Positions 32,858-41,738 of a stretch of 64,000 bases of DNA are shown piece by piece. Both the position numbers and the translations under genes were made by a program. The notes beneath the pieces were generated by a model. The model worked only from the letters and a program-made list of their open reading frames with translations, searched no databases and was not told the origin of the DNA. Position 1 is the first letter of the stretch. Every line of letters starts with the position of its first letter. The stretch is from Shinella fusca (lineage in GTDB: Bacteria; Pseudomonadota; Alphaproteobacteria; Rhizobiales; Rhizobiaceae): NCBI RefSeq assembly GCF_014203155.1, contig NZ_JACHIK010000001.1:372001-436000 (forward strand), read 5' to 3'.

Positions 32858-34921
32858 ATGACCGTCCGCCCCCTCGACCGCCTCATCCGCCCGAAATCCA
32901 TCGCCGTCTTCGGCGGCAAGGAGGCGCGGCGGGTCATCTACCAGTGCGACAAGATGGGCTTTGCCGGCGATATCTGGCCGGTGCATCCGCGCGAGGACGA
33001 AATCCTCGGGCGCAAGTGCTACCGCTCCGTCGCCGAGCTGCCGGGCGCGCCGGATGCCTCCTTCGTCGGCGTCAACCGCGAGCTGACCATCGGCATCATC
33101 CGCGACCTCGCAGCGCGCGGCGCGGGCGGGGCGGTCTGCTACGCCTCCGGCTTCCGCGAGGCCGTCAGCGAGCTTGCCGACGGTGACGACCTGCAGAAGG
33201 CACTGGTGGAGGCGGCGGGCGACATGCCGATCCTCGGGCCGAACTGCTACGGCTTCATCAACATGCTGGACGGCGCCCTGCTCTGGCCCGACCAGCACGG
33301 CATGCTGCGCATCGAAAAGGGCGTCGCCGTCCTCACCCAGTCCTCCAACATCGCCTGCAACATCTCCATGCAGCAGCGCGGCCTGCCGCTCGCCTATATC
33401 CTGACGGCCGGCAACCAGGCGCAGACCGGCCTTGCCGATCTCGCCCTCGCCGTCCTCGAAGACCCGCGCGTCACCGCCGTCGGCCTGCACATCGAGGGTT
33501 TCGACAGCCTCGAGGCGCTGGAGCGCCTCGGCCTGCGCGCCCGGGAACTGAAGAAGCCGGTCGTCACGCTCAAGGTCGGCAAATCCGAGCAGGCGCAGCT
33601 TGCGACCGTCTCGCACACCGCCTCGCTCGCCGGCAACGACGCCGTTTCCTCGGCCCTCCTCGCCCGCCTCGGCATCGGCCGGGTCGAGACGCTGCCGGAG
33701 CTGCTGGAGACGCTCAAGCTGCTGCATGTCGCCGGCCCCCTGCCGAGCTACGACATCTCCTCCATGTCCTGCTCGGGCGGCGAGGCCTCGCTGATGGCCG
33801 ATGCCGGCGTGAAGCGGAAGGTGAACTACCGCGCGCTGAAGGATTTCCAGCGCCAGCCGCTGCGCGAGACGCTCGGCCAGATGGTGACGATCTCCAACCC
33901 GCTCGACTACCACACCTTCGTCTGGGGCAACCGCGAGAAGCAGACCGAGGCCTTCACCACGATGATGAAGGGCGGCTACGCGCTGAACCTCGTCGTGCTC
34001 GATTTCCCGCGCCTCGACCGCTGCGATGCGGCCGACTGGACGACGACCTGCCACGCCGTCATCGACGCTTCGAAAGCCGCGGGCGCGCATGCCGGCATCG
34101 TCGCCAGCATGGGCGAAAACATGCCGGAGGCAACCGCCGAGATGCTGATGCGGAACGGCGTCGTGCCCTTCTACGGCATCGAGGAGGCGCTGGCCGCCGC
34201 CGAGGCCGCCGCCGGCATCGGCGAGGCCTGGGCAAAGCCGCAGCCCGCCCCGCTCCTCAAGACGACGGCAAGCGAGGGCGAGGCGGTCACCCTCACCGAG
34301 CACGAGGCCAAGCAGGCGCTCGCCGCCCATGGCGTGCCGGTGCCGAAGGGCCTGACGGCCGGAACGGCCGAGGATGCCGCGCAGGCCGCCGAAACGCTCG
34401 GCTTCCCGGTCGTCGTCAAGGGCCTCGGCATCGCGCACAAGACCGAGGCCAGCGCGGTGAAGCTGAACCTTGCCGGCCGCGAGGCGGTGCTGGAGGCAGC
34501 GCATGCCATGGCCGGCGTCGCCTCGGGCTTCCTCGTGGAAAAGATGGTGGCAAGGCCCGTCGCCGAGCTCATCGTCGGCGCCATGCGCGATCCGGTCGCC
34601 GGCCCCGTGCTGACCGTCGGCGCCGGCGGCATCCTCGTCGAATTGCTGGAGGATTCGGCGATCCTGACGCTGCCGACGGACGAAACGGCGATCCGCGCGG
34701 CGATAGGAAACCTCAAGGTTGCAAAACTGCTCGACGGCTATCGCGGCGGCCCGAAGGGCGACGTCGACGCCCTTGTCGCCGCCGTCGCATCAGCGGCATC
34801 CTATGTCGTTTCAAACGCTTCAATAATCGAAGAACTGGACGTTAATCCCGTAATGGTGCTGCCGGAAGGCGACGGTGTCGTCGCGGCCGACGCACTGATC
34901 CGTCTGAGGAAAAACCCATGA
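32858..34921 (+). CDS. NDP-forming acyl-CoA ligase (acetate-CoA ligase family), probable betaine-CoA ligase
   Basis: 687 residues from the ATG at 32858 (ACGGAGG seven nt upstream). Fused alpha-beta type: CoA-binding domain (PKSIAVFGGKEARRVIYQCD), succinyl-CoA-ligase-like domain with the phosphohistidine loop in ATVSHTASLAGND, and a C-terminal ATP-grasp domain (LTEHEAKQALAAHGVPVPKG; GFPVVVKGLGIAHKTE). It makes an acyl-CoA from acid, CoA and ATP or GTP through a phosphohistidine. Placed before CaiD with a 4-bp overlap, it probably activates gamma-butyrobetaine, crotonobetaine or carnitine, replacing the CaiB/CaiC enzymes of enterobacteria. Confidence 0.9.
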   Translation: MTVRPLDRLIRPKSIAVFGGKEARRVIYQCDKMGFAGDIWPVHPREDEILGRKCYRSVAELPGAPDASFVGVNRELTIGIIRDLAARGAGGAVCYASGFREAVSELADGDDLQKALVEAAGDMPILGPNCYGFINMLDGALLWPDQHGMLRIEKGVAVLTQSSNIACNISMQQRGLPLAYILTAGNQAQTGLADLALAVLEDPRVTAVGLHIEGFDSLEALERLGLRARELKKPVVTLKVGKSEQAQLATVSHTASLAGNDAVSSALLARLGIGRVETLPELLETLKLLHVAGPLPSYDISSMSCSGGEASLMADAGVKRKVNYRALKDFQRQPLRETLGQMVTISNPLDYHTFVWGNREKQTEAFTTMMKGGYALNLVVLDFPRLDRCDAADWTTTCHAVIDASKAAGAHAGIVASMGENMPEATAEMLMRNGVVPFYGIEEALAAAEAAAGIGEAWAKPQPAPLLKTTASEGEAVTLTEHEAKQALAAHGVPVPKGLTAGTAEDAAQAAETLGFPVVVKGLGIAHKTEASAVKLNLAGREAVLEAAHAMAGVASGFLVEKMVARPVAELIVGAMRDPVAGPVLTVGAGGILVELLEDSAILTLPTDETAIRAAIGNLKVAKLLDGYRGGPKGDVDALVAAVASAASYVVSNASIIEELDVNPVMVLPEGDGVVAADALIRLRKNP

Positions 34922-35700
34922 CCGGACCGATAAGACAGCGCCGCGAAGGTGGCATCCTGGAAGTCACGATCGATCGCCCCAAGGCGAACGCCATCGACCT
35001 CGTGACCAGCCGCATCATGGGCGAGATCTTCCGGGATTTCCGCGACGACGATACTCTGCGCGTCGCCATCGTCACCGGCGCGGGCGAAAAGTTCTTCTGC
35101 CCGGGATGGGACCTGAAGGCCGCCGCCGCGGGCGATGCGGTAGACGGCGACTACGGTGTCGGCGGCTTCGGCGGCATGCAAGAGCTGCGCGACCTCAACA
35201 AGCCGATCATCTGCGCCGTCAACGGCATCTGTTGCGGCGGAGGGCTGGAGATCGCGCTTTCCACCGACCTCATCCTCGCCGCCGGGCACGCCACCTTCGC
35301 CCTGCCGGAAATCCGCTCCGGCACGGTGGCGGATGCCGCCTCGATCAAGCTGCCGAAGCGAATCCCCTACCACATCGCCATGGACATGCTGCTGACCGGC
35401 CGCTGGCTGGATGCGGCGGAGGCGCACCGCTGGGGCTTCGTCAACGAGATCCTGCCCGCCGACAGGCTGATGGACCGCGCCTGGGAGCTGGCGCGCCTCC
35501 TCGAAAGCGGCCCGCCGCTCGTCTATGCCGCCATCAAGGAGGTCGTGCGCGCCGCCGAGGGCGAGACCTTCCAGGCGACCATGAACCGGATCACCAAGCG
35601 GCAGTTCCGCTCGGTCGACATCCTCTATTCCAGCGAGGACCAGCTGGAAGGCGCCCGCGCCTTCGCCGAAAAGCGCGATCCCGTCTGGAAGGGACGATGA
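34918..35700 (+). CDS. caiD: crotonobetainyl-CoA hydratase / carnitinyl-CoA dehydratase
   Basis: 260 residues, crotonase fold, close to E. coli CaiD: RPKANAIDLVTSRIMGEIF, VAIVTGAGEKFFCPGWDLKA and the C-terminus AFAEKRDPVWKGR are nearly the same. The two acidic residues used by CaiD fall at the same numbers here (E111 in GGGLEIAL, E131 in FALPEIRSG). It interconverts crotonobetainyl-CoA and L-carnitinyl-CoA. The start overlaps the ligase stop (ATGA). It links gamma-butyrobetaine/crotonobetaine breakdown to the carnitine dehydrogenase encoded upstream. The last gene of the catabolic part of the operon, 275 bp before the transporter genes. Confidence 0.93.
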   Translation: MTGPIRQRREGGILEVTIDRPKANAIDLVTSRIMGEIFRDFRDDDTLRVAIVTGAGEKFFCPGWDLKAAAAGDAVDGDYGVGGFGGMQELRDLNKPIICAVNGICCGGGLEIALSTDLILAAGHATFALPEIRSGTVADAASIKLPKRIPYHIAMDMLLTGRWLDAAEAHRWGFVNEILPADRLMDRAWELARLLESGPPLVYAAIKEVVRAAEGETFQATMNRITKRQFRSVDILYSSEDQLEGARAFAEKRDPVWKGR

Positions 35701-35787
35701 GGAAAGCGCTCCTGCATCGGGCGCAATCCGCGACATGCCATAAGCCTGGCTTGTGGAAAAAATAGAAAAATTAGGGCGTTACATGTG

Positions 35788-35813
35788 CCCTATAGATAGG
35801 TAGCTTTATAGGG
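35788..35813. promoter_or_regulatory. inverted repeat CCCTATA-N12-TATAGGG in an AT-rich gap
   Basis: Two perfect 7-bp arms separated by 12 bp lie in an unusually A/T-rich stretch (about 35750-35815) of the 275-bp gap before the binding-protein gene. They could be an operator, and the TATAGA within the left arm could be a -10 element. The rest of the gap shows no coding signal. Confidence 0.4.
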
Positions 35814-35975
35814 AGCAAGCCGCGGCGCGGCGGAAAAAGGAGGCCTTCGGGAGACGCAAACACACCTGCGGCGGCATAAAAAGCGGCGGCAAGGTTGCCT
35901 TAGAGGCGAAAAACAGAAATTCTGCCAATCATAACGACAAATGCCCAAAACAGGGCCAGCAAAGGGAACAGGGGA

Positions 35976-37565
35976 ATGACTGACTACACCAGATATCTCA
36001 CCAGCCAGGTCGCGCTCGGCAAGATGAACCGCCGCGAGTTCATGGGCCGCGCTGCCGCCTTCGGCGTCACGCTCGCCGTCGCCGGCACGATGTTCGACAC
36101 CGCCGCCAAGGCCCAGGAGCCCAAGCGCGGCGGCAACCTCAAGCTCGGCCTCGAGGGCGCTGCGGCGACCGATTCGAAGGACCCGGCAAAGGCCCTCTCG
36201 CAATTCATGTTCGTCGTCGGCCGCAACTGGGGCGACATGCTCGTCGAATCCGAGCCGCTGACCGGCCAGCCCGTGCCGGCGCTTGCCGAATCGTGGGAGC
36301 CCTCCGCCGACGCCTCGACCTGGACCTTCACCATCCGCAAGGGCGTGAAGTTCCACGACGGCAAGGAACTGACCGTCGACGACGTCATCAAGACCCTGCA
36401 GCGCCACACCGACGAGAAGTCGGAATCCGGCGCGCTCGGCGTCATGAAGTCGATCAAGGAGATCAAGGCGGACGGCGACAAGCTGGTCCTCACGCTGACG
36501 GAAGGCAATGCCGACCTGCCGCTGCTGCTCACCGACTACCACCTGATCATCCAGCCGAACGGCGGCCTCGACGATCCGAACGCCCAGATCGGCACCGGCC
36601 CCTACAAGGTCACCAGCTTCGAGGCCGGCGTCCGCGCCACCTTCGAGCGCAACAAGGACGACTGGCGCCAGGACCGCGGCTTCGTCGACACGATCGAGAT
36701 GATCGCGATGAACGACGCGACGGCCCGCATCGCGGCGCTGTCCTCCGGCCAGGTGCACTACATCAACCGCGTCGATCCGAAGACCGTCGACCTCCTCAAG
36801 CGCGCGCCGACCGTGGAAATCCTCTCCACCTCCGGCCGCGGCCACTACGTCTTCATCATGCATTGCAACACGGCGCCGTTCGACAACAACGACCTGCGCA
36901 TGGCGCTGAAATACGCCATGGACCGCGAGACGATGCTGGAAAAGGTGCTCGGCGGCTACGGCAAGATCGGCAACGACTTCCCGATCAACGAGACCTATGC
37001 CCTCTTCCCCGAAGGCATCGAGCAGCGCGCCTACGACCCGGACAAGGCCGCCTTCCACTACAAGAAGTCTGGCCACAGCGGCTCGGTGCTGCTGCGCACC
37101 TCCGACGTCGCCTTCCCGGGCGCCGTCGACGCCGCCGTCCTCTACCAGGAAAGCGCCAAGAAGGCCGGCATCGAGATCGAGGTCAAGCGCGAGCCGGGCG
37201 ACGGCTACTGGTCGAACGTGTGGAACGTGCAGCCCTTCTCCACCTCCTACTGGGGCGGCCGGCCGACGCAGGACCAGATGTATTCCACCGCCTATCTCTC
37301 GACGGCCGACTGGAACGACACCCGCTTCCTGCGCCCGGACTTCGACAAGATCCTGCTCGAAGCCCGCTCGGAACTCGACGAGGCCAAGCGCAAGGACATG
37401 TACCGCACCATGGCCATGATGGTGCGTGACGAGGGCGGCCTGATCCTGCCGATGTTCAACGACTTCGTGAACGCCTGCGGCAAGAACGTGAAGGGCTATG
37501 TCCACGACATCGGCAACGACATGTCGAACGGCTATGTCGCAACCCGCGTGTGGCTCGACGCCTGA
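35976..37565 (+). CDS. peptide-type ABC substrate-binding protein (SBP family 5)
   Basis: 529 residues. The N-terminus MNRREFMGRAAAFGVTLAVA (from residue 17) is a Tat-type signal, cleaved near AKA-Q. The mature part is a DppA/OppA-like binding protein: GVKFHDGKELTVDDVIKTLQ, IGTGPYKVTSFEAG and DLRMALKYAMDRETML. It opens the transporter part of the carnitine operon. The stop shares one base with the permease start. From context it may bind gamma-butyrobetaine, carnitine or a conjugate, although this family usually takes peptides, opines or nickel. Confidence 0.9.
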   Translation: MTDYTRYLTSQVALGKMNRREFMGRAAAFGVTLAVAGTMFDTAAKAQEPKRGGNLKLGLEGAAATDSKDPAKALSQFMFVVGRNWGDMLVESEPLTGQPVPALAESWEPSADASTWTFTIRKGVKFHDGKELTVDDVIKTLQRHTDEKSESGALGVMKSIKEIKADGDKLVLTLTEGNADLPLLLTDYHLIIQPNGGLDDPNAQIGTGPYKVTSFEAGVRATFERNKDDWRQDRGFVDTIEMIAMNDATARIAALSSGQVHYINRVDPKTVDLLKRAPTVEILSTSGRGHYVFIMHCNTAPFDNNDLRMALKYAMDRETMLEKVLGGYGKIGNDFPINETYALFPEGIEQRAYDPDKAAFHYKKSGHSGSVLLRTSDVAFPGAVDAAVLYQESAKKAGIEIEVKREPGDGYWSNVWNVQPFSTSYWGGRPTQDQMYSTAYLSTADWNDTRFLRPDFDKILLEARSELDEAKRKDMYRTMAMMVRDEGGLILPMFNDFVNACGKNVKGYVHDIGNDMSNGYVATRVWLDA

Positions 37566-38674
37566 TGACCGGCGGCGGACCGGCGCACGGTCCGGAGCTG
37601 ACAGCAACGGCGGCTGCGGGCGATAGCCCGCAGTCTGCCGGCGTTGCCGGGTCGGTTGCGTCCACTGGAACTCCCGCGATCGAAGCTGCGCCTTCGTTCT
37701 GGGCGAAATTCAGCAAGAGCAGCCCCCTGGTGGCGCTCATCGTGCAGCGCTTCGCGCTCAGCATCGGGCTGCTCTTTGCCGTGTCCCTGATGATCTTCGG
37801 GGGCGTGGAAGCCCTGCCCGGCGACTTCGCCACCACCTATCTCGGCCAGTCCGCGACGCCGCAGGCCATCGAGAACATCCGCAAGGACCTCGGCCTCGAC
37901 CAGCCGGCCACGACCCGCTACGTCCAGTGGCTCGGCGGGGCGATCAAGGGCGACTTCGGCAAGTCCTGGGCCTCGCGGAACTCGGTCAGCGAGCAGATCG
38001 GCAAGCGCCTCGGCAATTCGCTCTTCCTCGCCTTCTTCGCCGCGATCATCTCCGTGCCGCTCGCCGTCGGGCTCGGCATGCTGGCGGTGCAATACCGAAA
38101 CCGCCTGCCGGACAAGATCATCAACGTCATCTCGCTGGCGGCGATCTCGCTGCCGGAATTCTTCGTCGGCTACCTGCTGATCCTGTTCTTCGCCGTGAAG
38201 ATGGGCATCGCCACCTTCCCGGCGACGGTCTACGATTCCATGACGCTCGGCCAGCGCCTCTCGGCCATCGCCCTGCCGACGGCGACCCTCGTCCTCGTCG
38301 TGCTCGCCCACATGATGCGCATGACGCGGGCGGCGATCCTCAACGTCATGTCGTCGGCCTATGTGGAGACGGCGGAGCTCAAGGGCCTTTCCGGCCTCAG
38401 GATCATCGCCAGGCACGCCGCGCCGAACGCGGTCGCCCCGGTCATCAACGTCATCGCGCTGAACCTTGCCTATCTCGTGGTCGGCGTCGTCGTGGTGGAG
38501 GTGGTGTTCGTCTATCCCGGCATGGGCCAGTACATGGTCGACGCCGTGACGGTGCGCGACATGCCGGTGGTGCAGGCCTGCGGACTGATCTTCGCCGCTT
38601 TCTACATCTTCCTCAACATGTTCGCCGACATCCTCGCGATCGTCGCGAACCCCAGATTGAGGCACCCGCGATGA
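37565..38674 (+). CDS. DppB-type ABC permease
   Basis: 369 residues, starting MTGGGPAHGPELTATAAAGD; the ATG shares a base with the upstream stop. The first ~55 residues are a low-complexity extension not usual for DppB. The core begins at LIVQRFALSIGLLFAVSLMI and has about six membrane segments with the loop VETAELKGLSGLRIIARHAA. It forms the membrane channel with the next gene, whose start overlaps its stop by 4 bp. A start further downstream, nearer the first membrane helix, cannot be excluded. Confidence 0.88.
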   Translation: MTGGGPAHGPELTATAAAGDSPQSAGVAGSVASTGTPAIEAAPSFWAKFSKSSPLVALIVQRFALSIGLLFAVSLMIFGGVEALPGDFATTYLGQSATPQAIENIRKDLGLDQPATTRYVQWLGGAIKGDFGKSWASRNSVSEQIGKRLGNSLFLAFFAAIISVPLAVGLGMLAVQYRNRLPDKIINVISLAAISLPEFFVGYLLILFFAVKMGIATFPATVYDSMTLGQRLSAIALPTATLVLVVLAHMMRMTRAAILNVMSSAYVETAELKGLSGLRIIARHAAPNAVAPVINVIALNLAYLVVGVVVVEVVFVYPGMGQYMVDAVTVRDMPVVQACGLIFAAFYIFLNMFADILAIVANPRLRHPR

Positions 38675-39498
38675 GACTTTCCACCATCCCCCTCAGCGCC
38701 TGGATCGGCATCCTCGGCATCGCGCTTGCCCTCTTCTGCGCCGTCTTTGCCCCCTTCATCGCCCCCCACGGCGAAAGCGAGATCGTCGGTGCCATCTGGC
38801 AGCCGATGGGCGGCGACTACCTGCTCGGCACGGACAATCTCGGCCGCGACCTCTTCTCGCGGCTGATCTTCGGCGCCCGCACCACGATCTTCGTGGCGCT
38901 GGCGGCGACCGTCCTCTCCTTCTCGCTCGGCATGCTGCTCTCCTTCACGGCAGCGGTGACGGGCGGCTTCATCGACCAGGCCTTCTCGCGCTTCAACGAC
39001 CTGATGATGGCGATCCCCACGCTGATCTTCGCCCTCGTCGTGCTCGCGGTGCTGCCGCAGCAGCTCTGGATCCTCATCCTCGTCATGGCGATCCTCGATT
39101 CGACGCGCGTCTACCGCATCGGCCGGGCCGTCGCGCTCGACGTCGCGGTCATGGAGTTCGTGGAGGCCGCGCGCCTTCGCGGCGAAGGCACGGGCTGGAT
39201 CATCTTCCGCGAGATCCTGCCCAACACGCTCTCGCCGCTCTTGGCCGAATTCGGCCTGCGCTTTGCCTTCTCGATCCTGTTCCTCTCCACCCTCTCCTTC
39301 CTCGGCCTCGGCATCCAGCCGCCGGCCGCCGACTGGGGCGGCATGGTCAAGGACAACAAGGACGGCATCATCTTCGGCATCTCGGCCGCGCTCATTCCGG
39401 GCGGGGCCATCGCGGGGCTGGCGATCTGCGTCAACCTCGTCGTCGACTGGCTGATGAAACGCACCTCGAGCCTCAAGGGGGGACGCGGCGATGCCTGA
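38671..39498 (+). CDS. DppC-type ABC permease
   Basis: 275 residues with about six membrane helices. It starts MRLSTIPLSAWIGILGIALA, carries the DppC hallmark DYLLGTDNLGRDLFSRLIFG, and has the cytoplasmic loop FVEAARLRGEGTGWIIFREI. It is the partner of the preceding permease in the carnitine-linked importer. Its stop overlaps the ATPase start by 8 bp. Confidence 0.92.
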   Translation: MRLSTIPLSAWIGILGIALALFCAVFAPFIAPHGESEIVGAIWQPMGGDYLLGTDNLGRDLFSRLIFGARTTIFVALAATVLSFSLGMLLSFTAAVTGGFIDQAFSRFNDLMMAIPTLIFALVVLAVLPQQLWILILVMAILDSTRVYRIGRAVALDVAVMEFVEAARLRGEGTGWIIFREILPNTLSPLLAEFGLRFAFSILFLSTLSFLGLGIQPPAADWGGMVKDNKDGIIFGISAALIPGGAIAGLAICVNLVVDWLMKRTSSLKGGRGDA

Positions 39499-41122
39499 TC
39501 TTCTTTCCGTCAAGAATCTCAAGATCGAGGCGACGAGCTACCCGCCGGGCGAACCGCCGAAGACCGTCACGCTCGTCGAGGGCGTCTCCTTCGACGTGGA
39601 GAAGGGCAAGGTGCTCGGCCTCATCGGCGAATCGGGCGCCGGCAAATCCACCATCGGCCTCACCGCGCTCGCCTACGGGCGGGGCGGGGTGCGGATTACC
39701 GGCGGCGAGGTGAAGCTCAACGGCGAGGACCTCCTGAAGCTCTCGCCGGCCGGCATCCGCAAGGTGCGCGGCTGCAAGGTCTGCTACGTCGCGCAGTCGG
39801 CGGCCGCCGCCTTCAACCCCGCCCACCGGCTCGGCGAGCAGGTGATCGAGGCGTCCCTGAAGCACGGCATCATGAGCCGGGCGGAGGCGGAAAAGCGCGC
39901 GCTCTACCTCTTCAGGGTGCTCGGCCTGCCGAACCCGGAGACCTTCGGCCAGCGCTACCCGCACCAGGTCTCGGGCGGCCAGCTCCAGCGCGCCATGACC
40001 GCCATGGCGCTCTGCCCCAATCCCGAGCTCATCGTCTTCGACGAGCCGACGACGGCGCTCGACGTGACGACGCAGATCGACGTGCTTGCCGCCATCAAGC
40101 ACGCCATCGAGGAGACGCACACCGCCGCGCTCTACATCACCCACGACCTTGCCGTCGTGGCGCAGATCACGGACGACATCCTCGTTCTCCGCCACGGCAA
40201 GATGGTGGAATACGGCACGGTGCGCGAGATCATCGAGGAGCCGAAGCAGGATTATACCCGCGCGCTCGTCAACGTGCGCGGCACACGGCGCGACGAGGCG
40301 CCGGACCAGTCGGACACGCTCCTGAAGGTCGAGAACATCACCGCCGGCTATTCCAACGGCTTCAAGGTGCTGCAGGACGTCTCGCTGCACCTGCCGAAGG
40401 GCCAGACGCTGGCAGTGGTGGGCGAATCGGGCTCGGGCAAGTCCACCCTCGCCCGCGTCATCACCGGCCTCCTGCCGCCGCAGGACGGCACGATCAGCTT
40501 CGACGGCAAGCCCTTGCCGAAGGCGCTGAAGGGCCGGTCGAACGACGAGCTGCGCCGCATCCAGATGATCTACCAGATGGCCGACACCGCGATGAACCCG
40601 CGCCAGACGGTGCGCGACATCATCGGCCGCCCCCTCACCTTCTATTACGGCATGCGCGGCGCCAGGAAGACCGAGCGGGTGAAGGAACTCCTGGACCAGA
40701 TCGAGATGGGCGGCCGCTTCGCCGACCGCTACCCGGCCGAGCTCTCCGGCGGCCAGAAGCAGCGCATCGCCATAGCAAGGGCGCTCGCCGCCCAGCCGGA
40801 GCTCATCCTCTGCGACGAGCCCACCTCCGCGCTCGACCCGCTGGTGGCCGAAGGCATCCTGAAGCTCCTCCTGAAACTCCAGGAGGAAACGCAGGTCTCC
40901 TATATGTTCATCACCCACGACATCGCCATCGTCCGCGCCATCGCCGATTCGGTGGCCGTGATGCACCGCGGCAAGCTCGTGCGCTTCGGCCCGAAGTCGA
41001 AGGTCCTCTCCCCGCCCTTCGACGACTACACGGACCTTCTGCTGAAGTCGGTTCCCGAAATGGAGATCGGCTGGCTGGAACGGGTGCTGGCGACACGGCG
41101 CATGGAAAGCGCGGGGAATTGA
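39491..41122 (+). CDS. DppD-DppF fusion ABC ATPase
   Basis: 543 residues holding two complete nucleotide-binding domains. Domain 1 (~1-265): GESGAGKST, SGGQLQRAMTAMAL, IVFDEPTTALD. Domain 2 (~280-535): GESGSGKST, SGGQKQRIAIARAL, LILCDEPTSALD. This fuses the two ATPases normally encoded separately in peptide importers, as in GsiA/YejF-type proteins. Start MPDLLSVKNLKIEATSYPPG at 39491, inside the end of the permease gene. It is the last gene of the carnitine operon, followed 5 bp later by a hairpin terminator. Confidence 0.93.
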   Translation: MPDLLSVKNLKIEATSYPPGEPPKTVTLVEGVSFDVEKGKVLGLIGESGAGKSTIGLTALAYGRGGVRITGGEVKLNGEDLLKLSPAGIRKVRGCKVCYVAQSAAAAFNPAHRLGEQVIEASLKHGIMSRAEAEKRALYLFRVLGLPNPETFGQRYPHQVSGGQLQRAMTAMALCPNPELIVFDEPTTALDVTTQIDVLAAIKHAIEETHTAALYITHDLAVVAQITDDILVLRHGKMVEYGTVREIIEEPKQDYTRALVNVRGTRRDEAPDQSDTLLKVENITAGYSNGFKVLQDVSLHLPKGQTLAVVGESGSGKSTLARVITGLLPPQDGTISFDGKPLPKALKGRSNDELRRIQMIYQMADTAMNPRQTVRDIIGRPLTFYYGMRGARKTERVKELLDQIEMGGRFADRYPAELSGGQKQRIAIARALAAQPELILCDEPTSALDPLVAEGILKLLLKLQEETQVSYMFITHDIAIVRAIADSVAVMHRGKLVRFGPKSKVLSPPFDDYTDLLLKSVPEMEIGWLERVLATRRMESAGN

Positions 41123-41127
41123 CCAAA

Positions 41128-41149
41128 ACGGGCGGCTTCGGCCGCCCGT
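41128..41149. terminator. bidirectional hairpin terminator with TTCG tetraloop
   Basis: Perfect 9-bp stem ACGGGCGGC / GCCGCCCGT closed by a TTCG loop. It lies 5 bp after the ATPase stop. On the minus strand it is followed by TTTTGG, so it can also stop the leftward transcript arriving from 41394. On the plus strand there is no T-run. Confidence 0.6.
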
Positions 41150-41245
41150 CCCGATGTTCCGCACAAGCCCCCTCCGGCCGCCTTACGGCGGCCGCTGGCG
41201 TCCCCGCATCCCTCCACTTGTCTTTGGACCACCCACCTCTCCTCC

Positions 41246-41333
41246 GTCATCCTCGGGCTTGACCCGAGGATCCACGCTTCACGGCACGCCTTGCATTTGT
41301 GAATGGATCCTCGGGGTCAAGCCCGAGGATGAC
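41246..41333. repeat. intergenic palindromic element, type C
   Basis: Two inverted copies of GTCATCCTCGGGCTTGACC followed by CGAGGATCCA, with a ~27-bp centre; each copy is itself a hairpin (CCTCGGG...CCCGAGG). It sits between two convergent operons. Related copies flank 44.1-44.3 kb and 58.05-58.14 kb. Confidence 0.88.
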
Positions 41334-41393
41334 GATGGAGAGGGAGGTGGGCGAGAGCAGCGCCTCTCGACAAGCAGCGCCGCACTTACACCT

Positions 41394-41738
41394 TCAATTC
41401 TGCACGCAATCCACATCCCCGACGCGGCTTGCCGGCTCGCCTTCGGCCAACACCGTCTCCTCGCCGCGCGCCGTGCACCTGCCCTTCTCGCCGACGCCCG
41501 CGCGGAACTTCACCATCGGCTGGCCCTCGATCATGATGCTGGGCACGATCTCGTAAAGCTCCGGCGGGCAGTTCACCACGTCGGAAAGCCTGAGCGCCGG
41601 CGCACCGCCGATGAAGACGCTTTGCGCGCCGGAAAACGCGCAGGCTGGAATGGGTACGGCGGCGTCCTCAGCCTTGGCGGGCAGAGCCGCGGCACAGGCC
41701 AGCAAAAGGGCAAGACCGGCAAGCCGCAAGGCCTTCAT
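41394..41738 (-). CDS. small exported PAAR-like protein
   Basis: 114 residues from the ATG at 41738; the longer open frame upstream is a shadow. It has a clear signal peptide (MKALRLAGLALLLACAAALP, cleavage near AKA-E). The mature ~90 residues contain PAAR-like repeats: SVFIGGAPALRLSDVVNC, EIVPSIMIEGQPMVKF and ETVLAEGEPASRVGDVDC. PAAR proteins normally cap the spike of type VI secretion systems and are cytoplasmic before assembly, so a Sec signal is unusual. It is the last gene of a three-gene operon, its start sharing a base with the ACT gene stop. Function unknown; four cysteines could form disulfides in the periplasm. Confidence 0.75.
   Translation of the reverse strand: MKALRLAGLALLLACAAALPAKAEDAAVPIPACAFSGAQSVFIGGAPALRLSDVVNCPPELYEIVPSIMIEGQPMVKFRAGVGEKGRCTARGEETVLAEGEPASRVGDVDCVQN

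Noticed and set aside
35790-37607. 605-codon open frame on the minus strand
   Set aside because: Antisense to the SBP family 5 gene, which has a signal peptide and family motifs. No domain in the antisense product.
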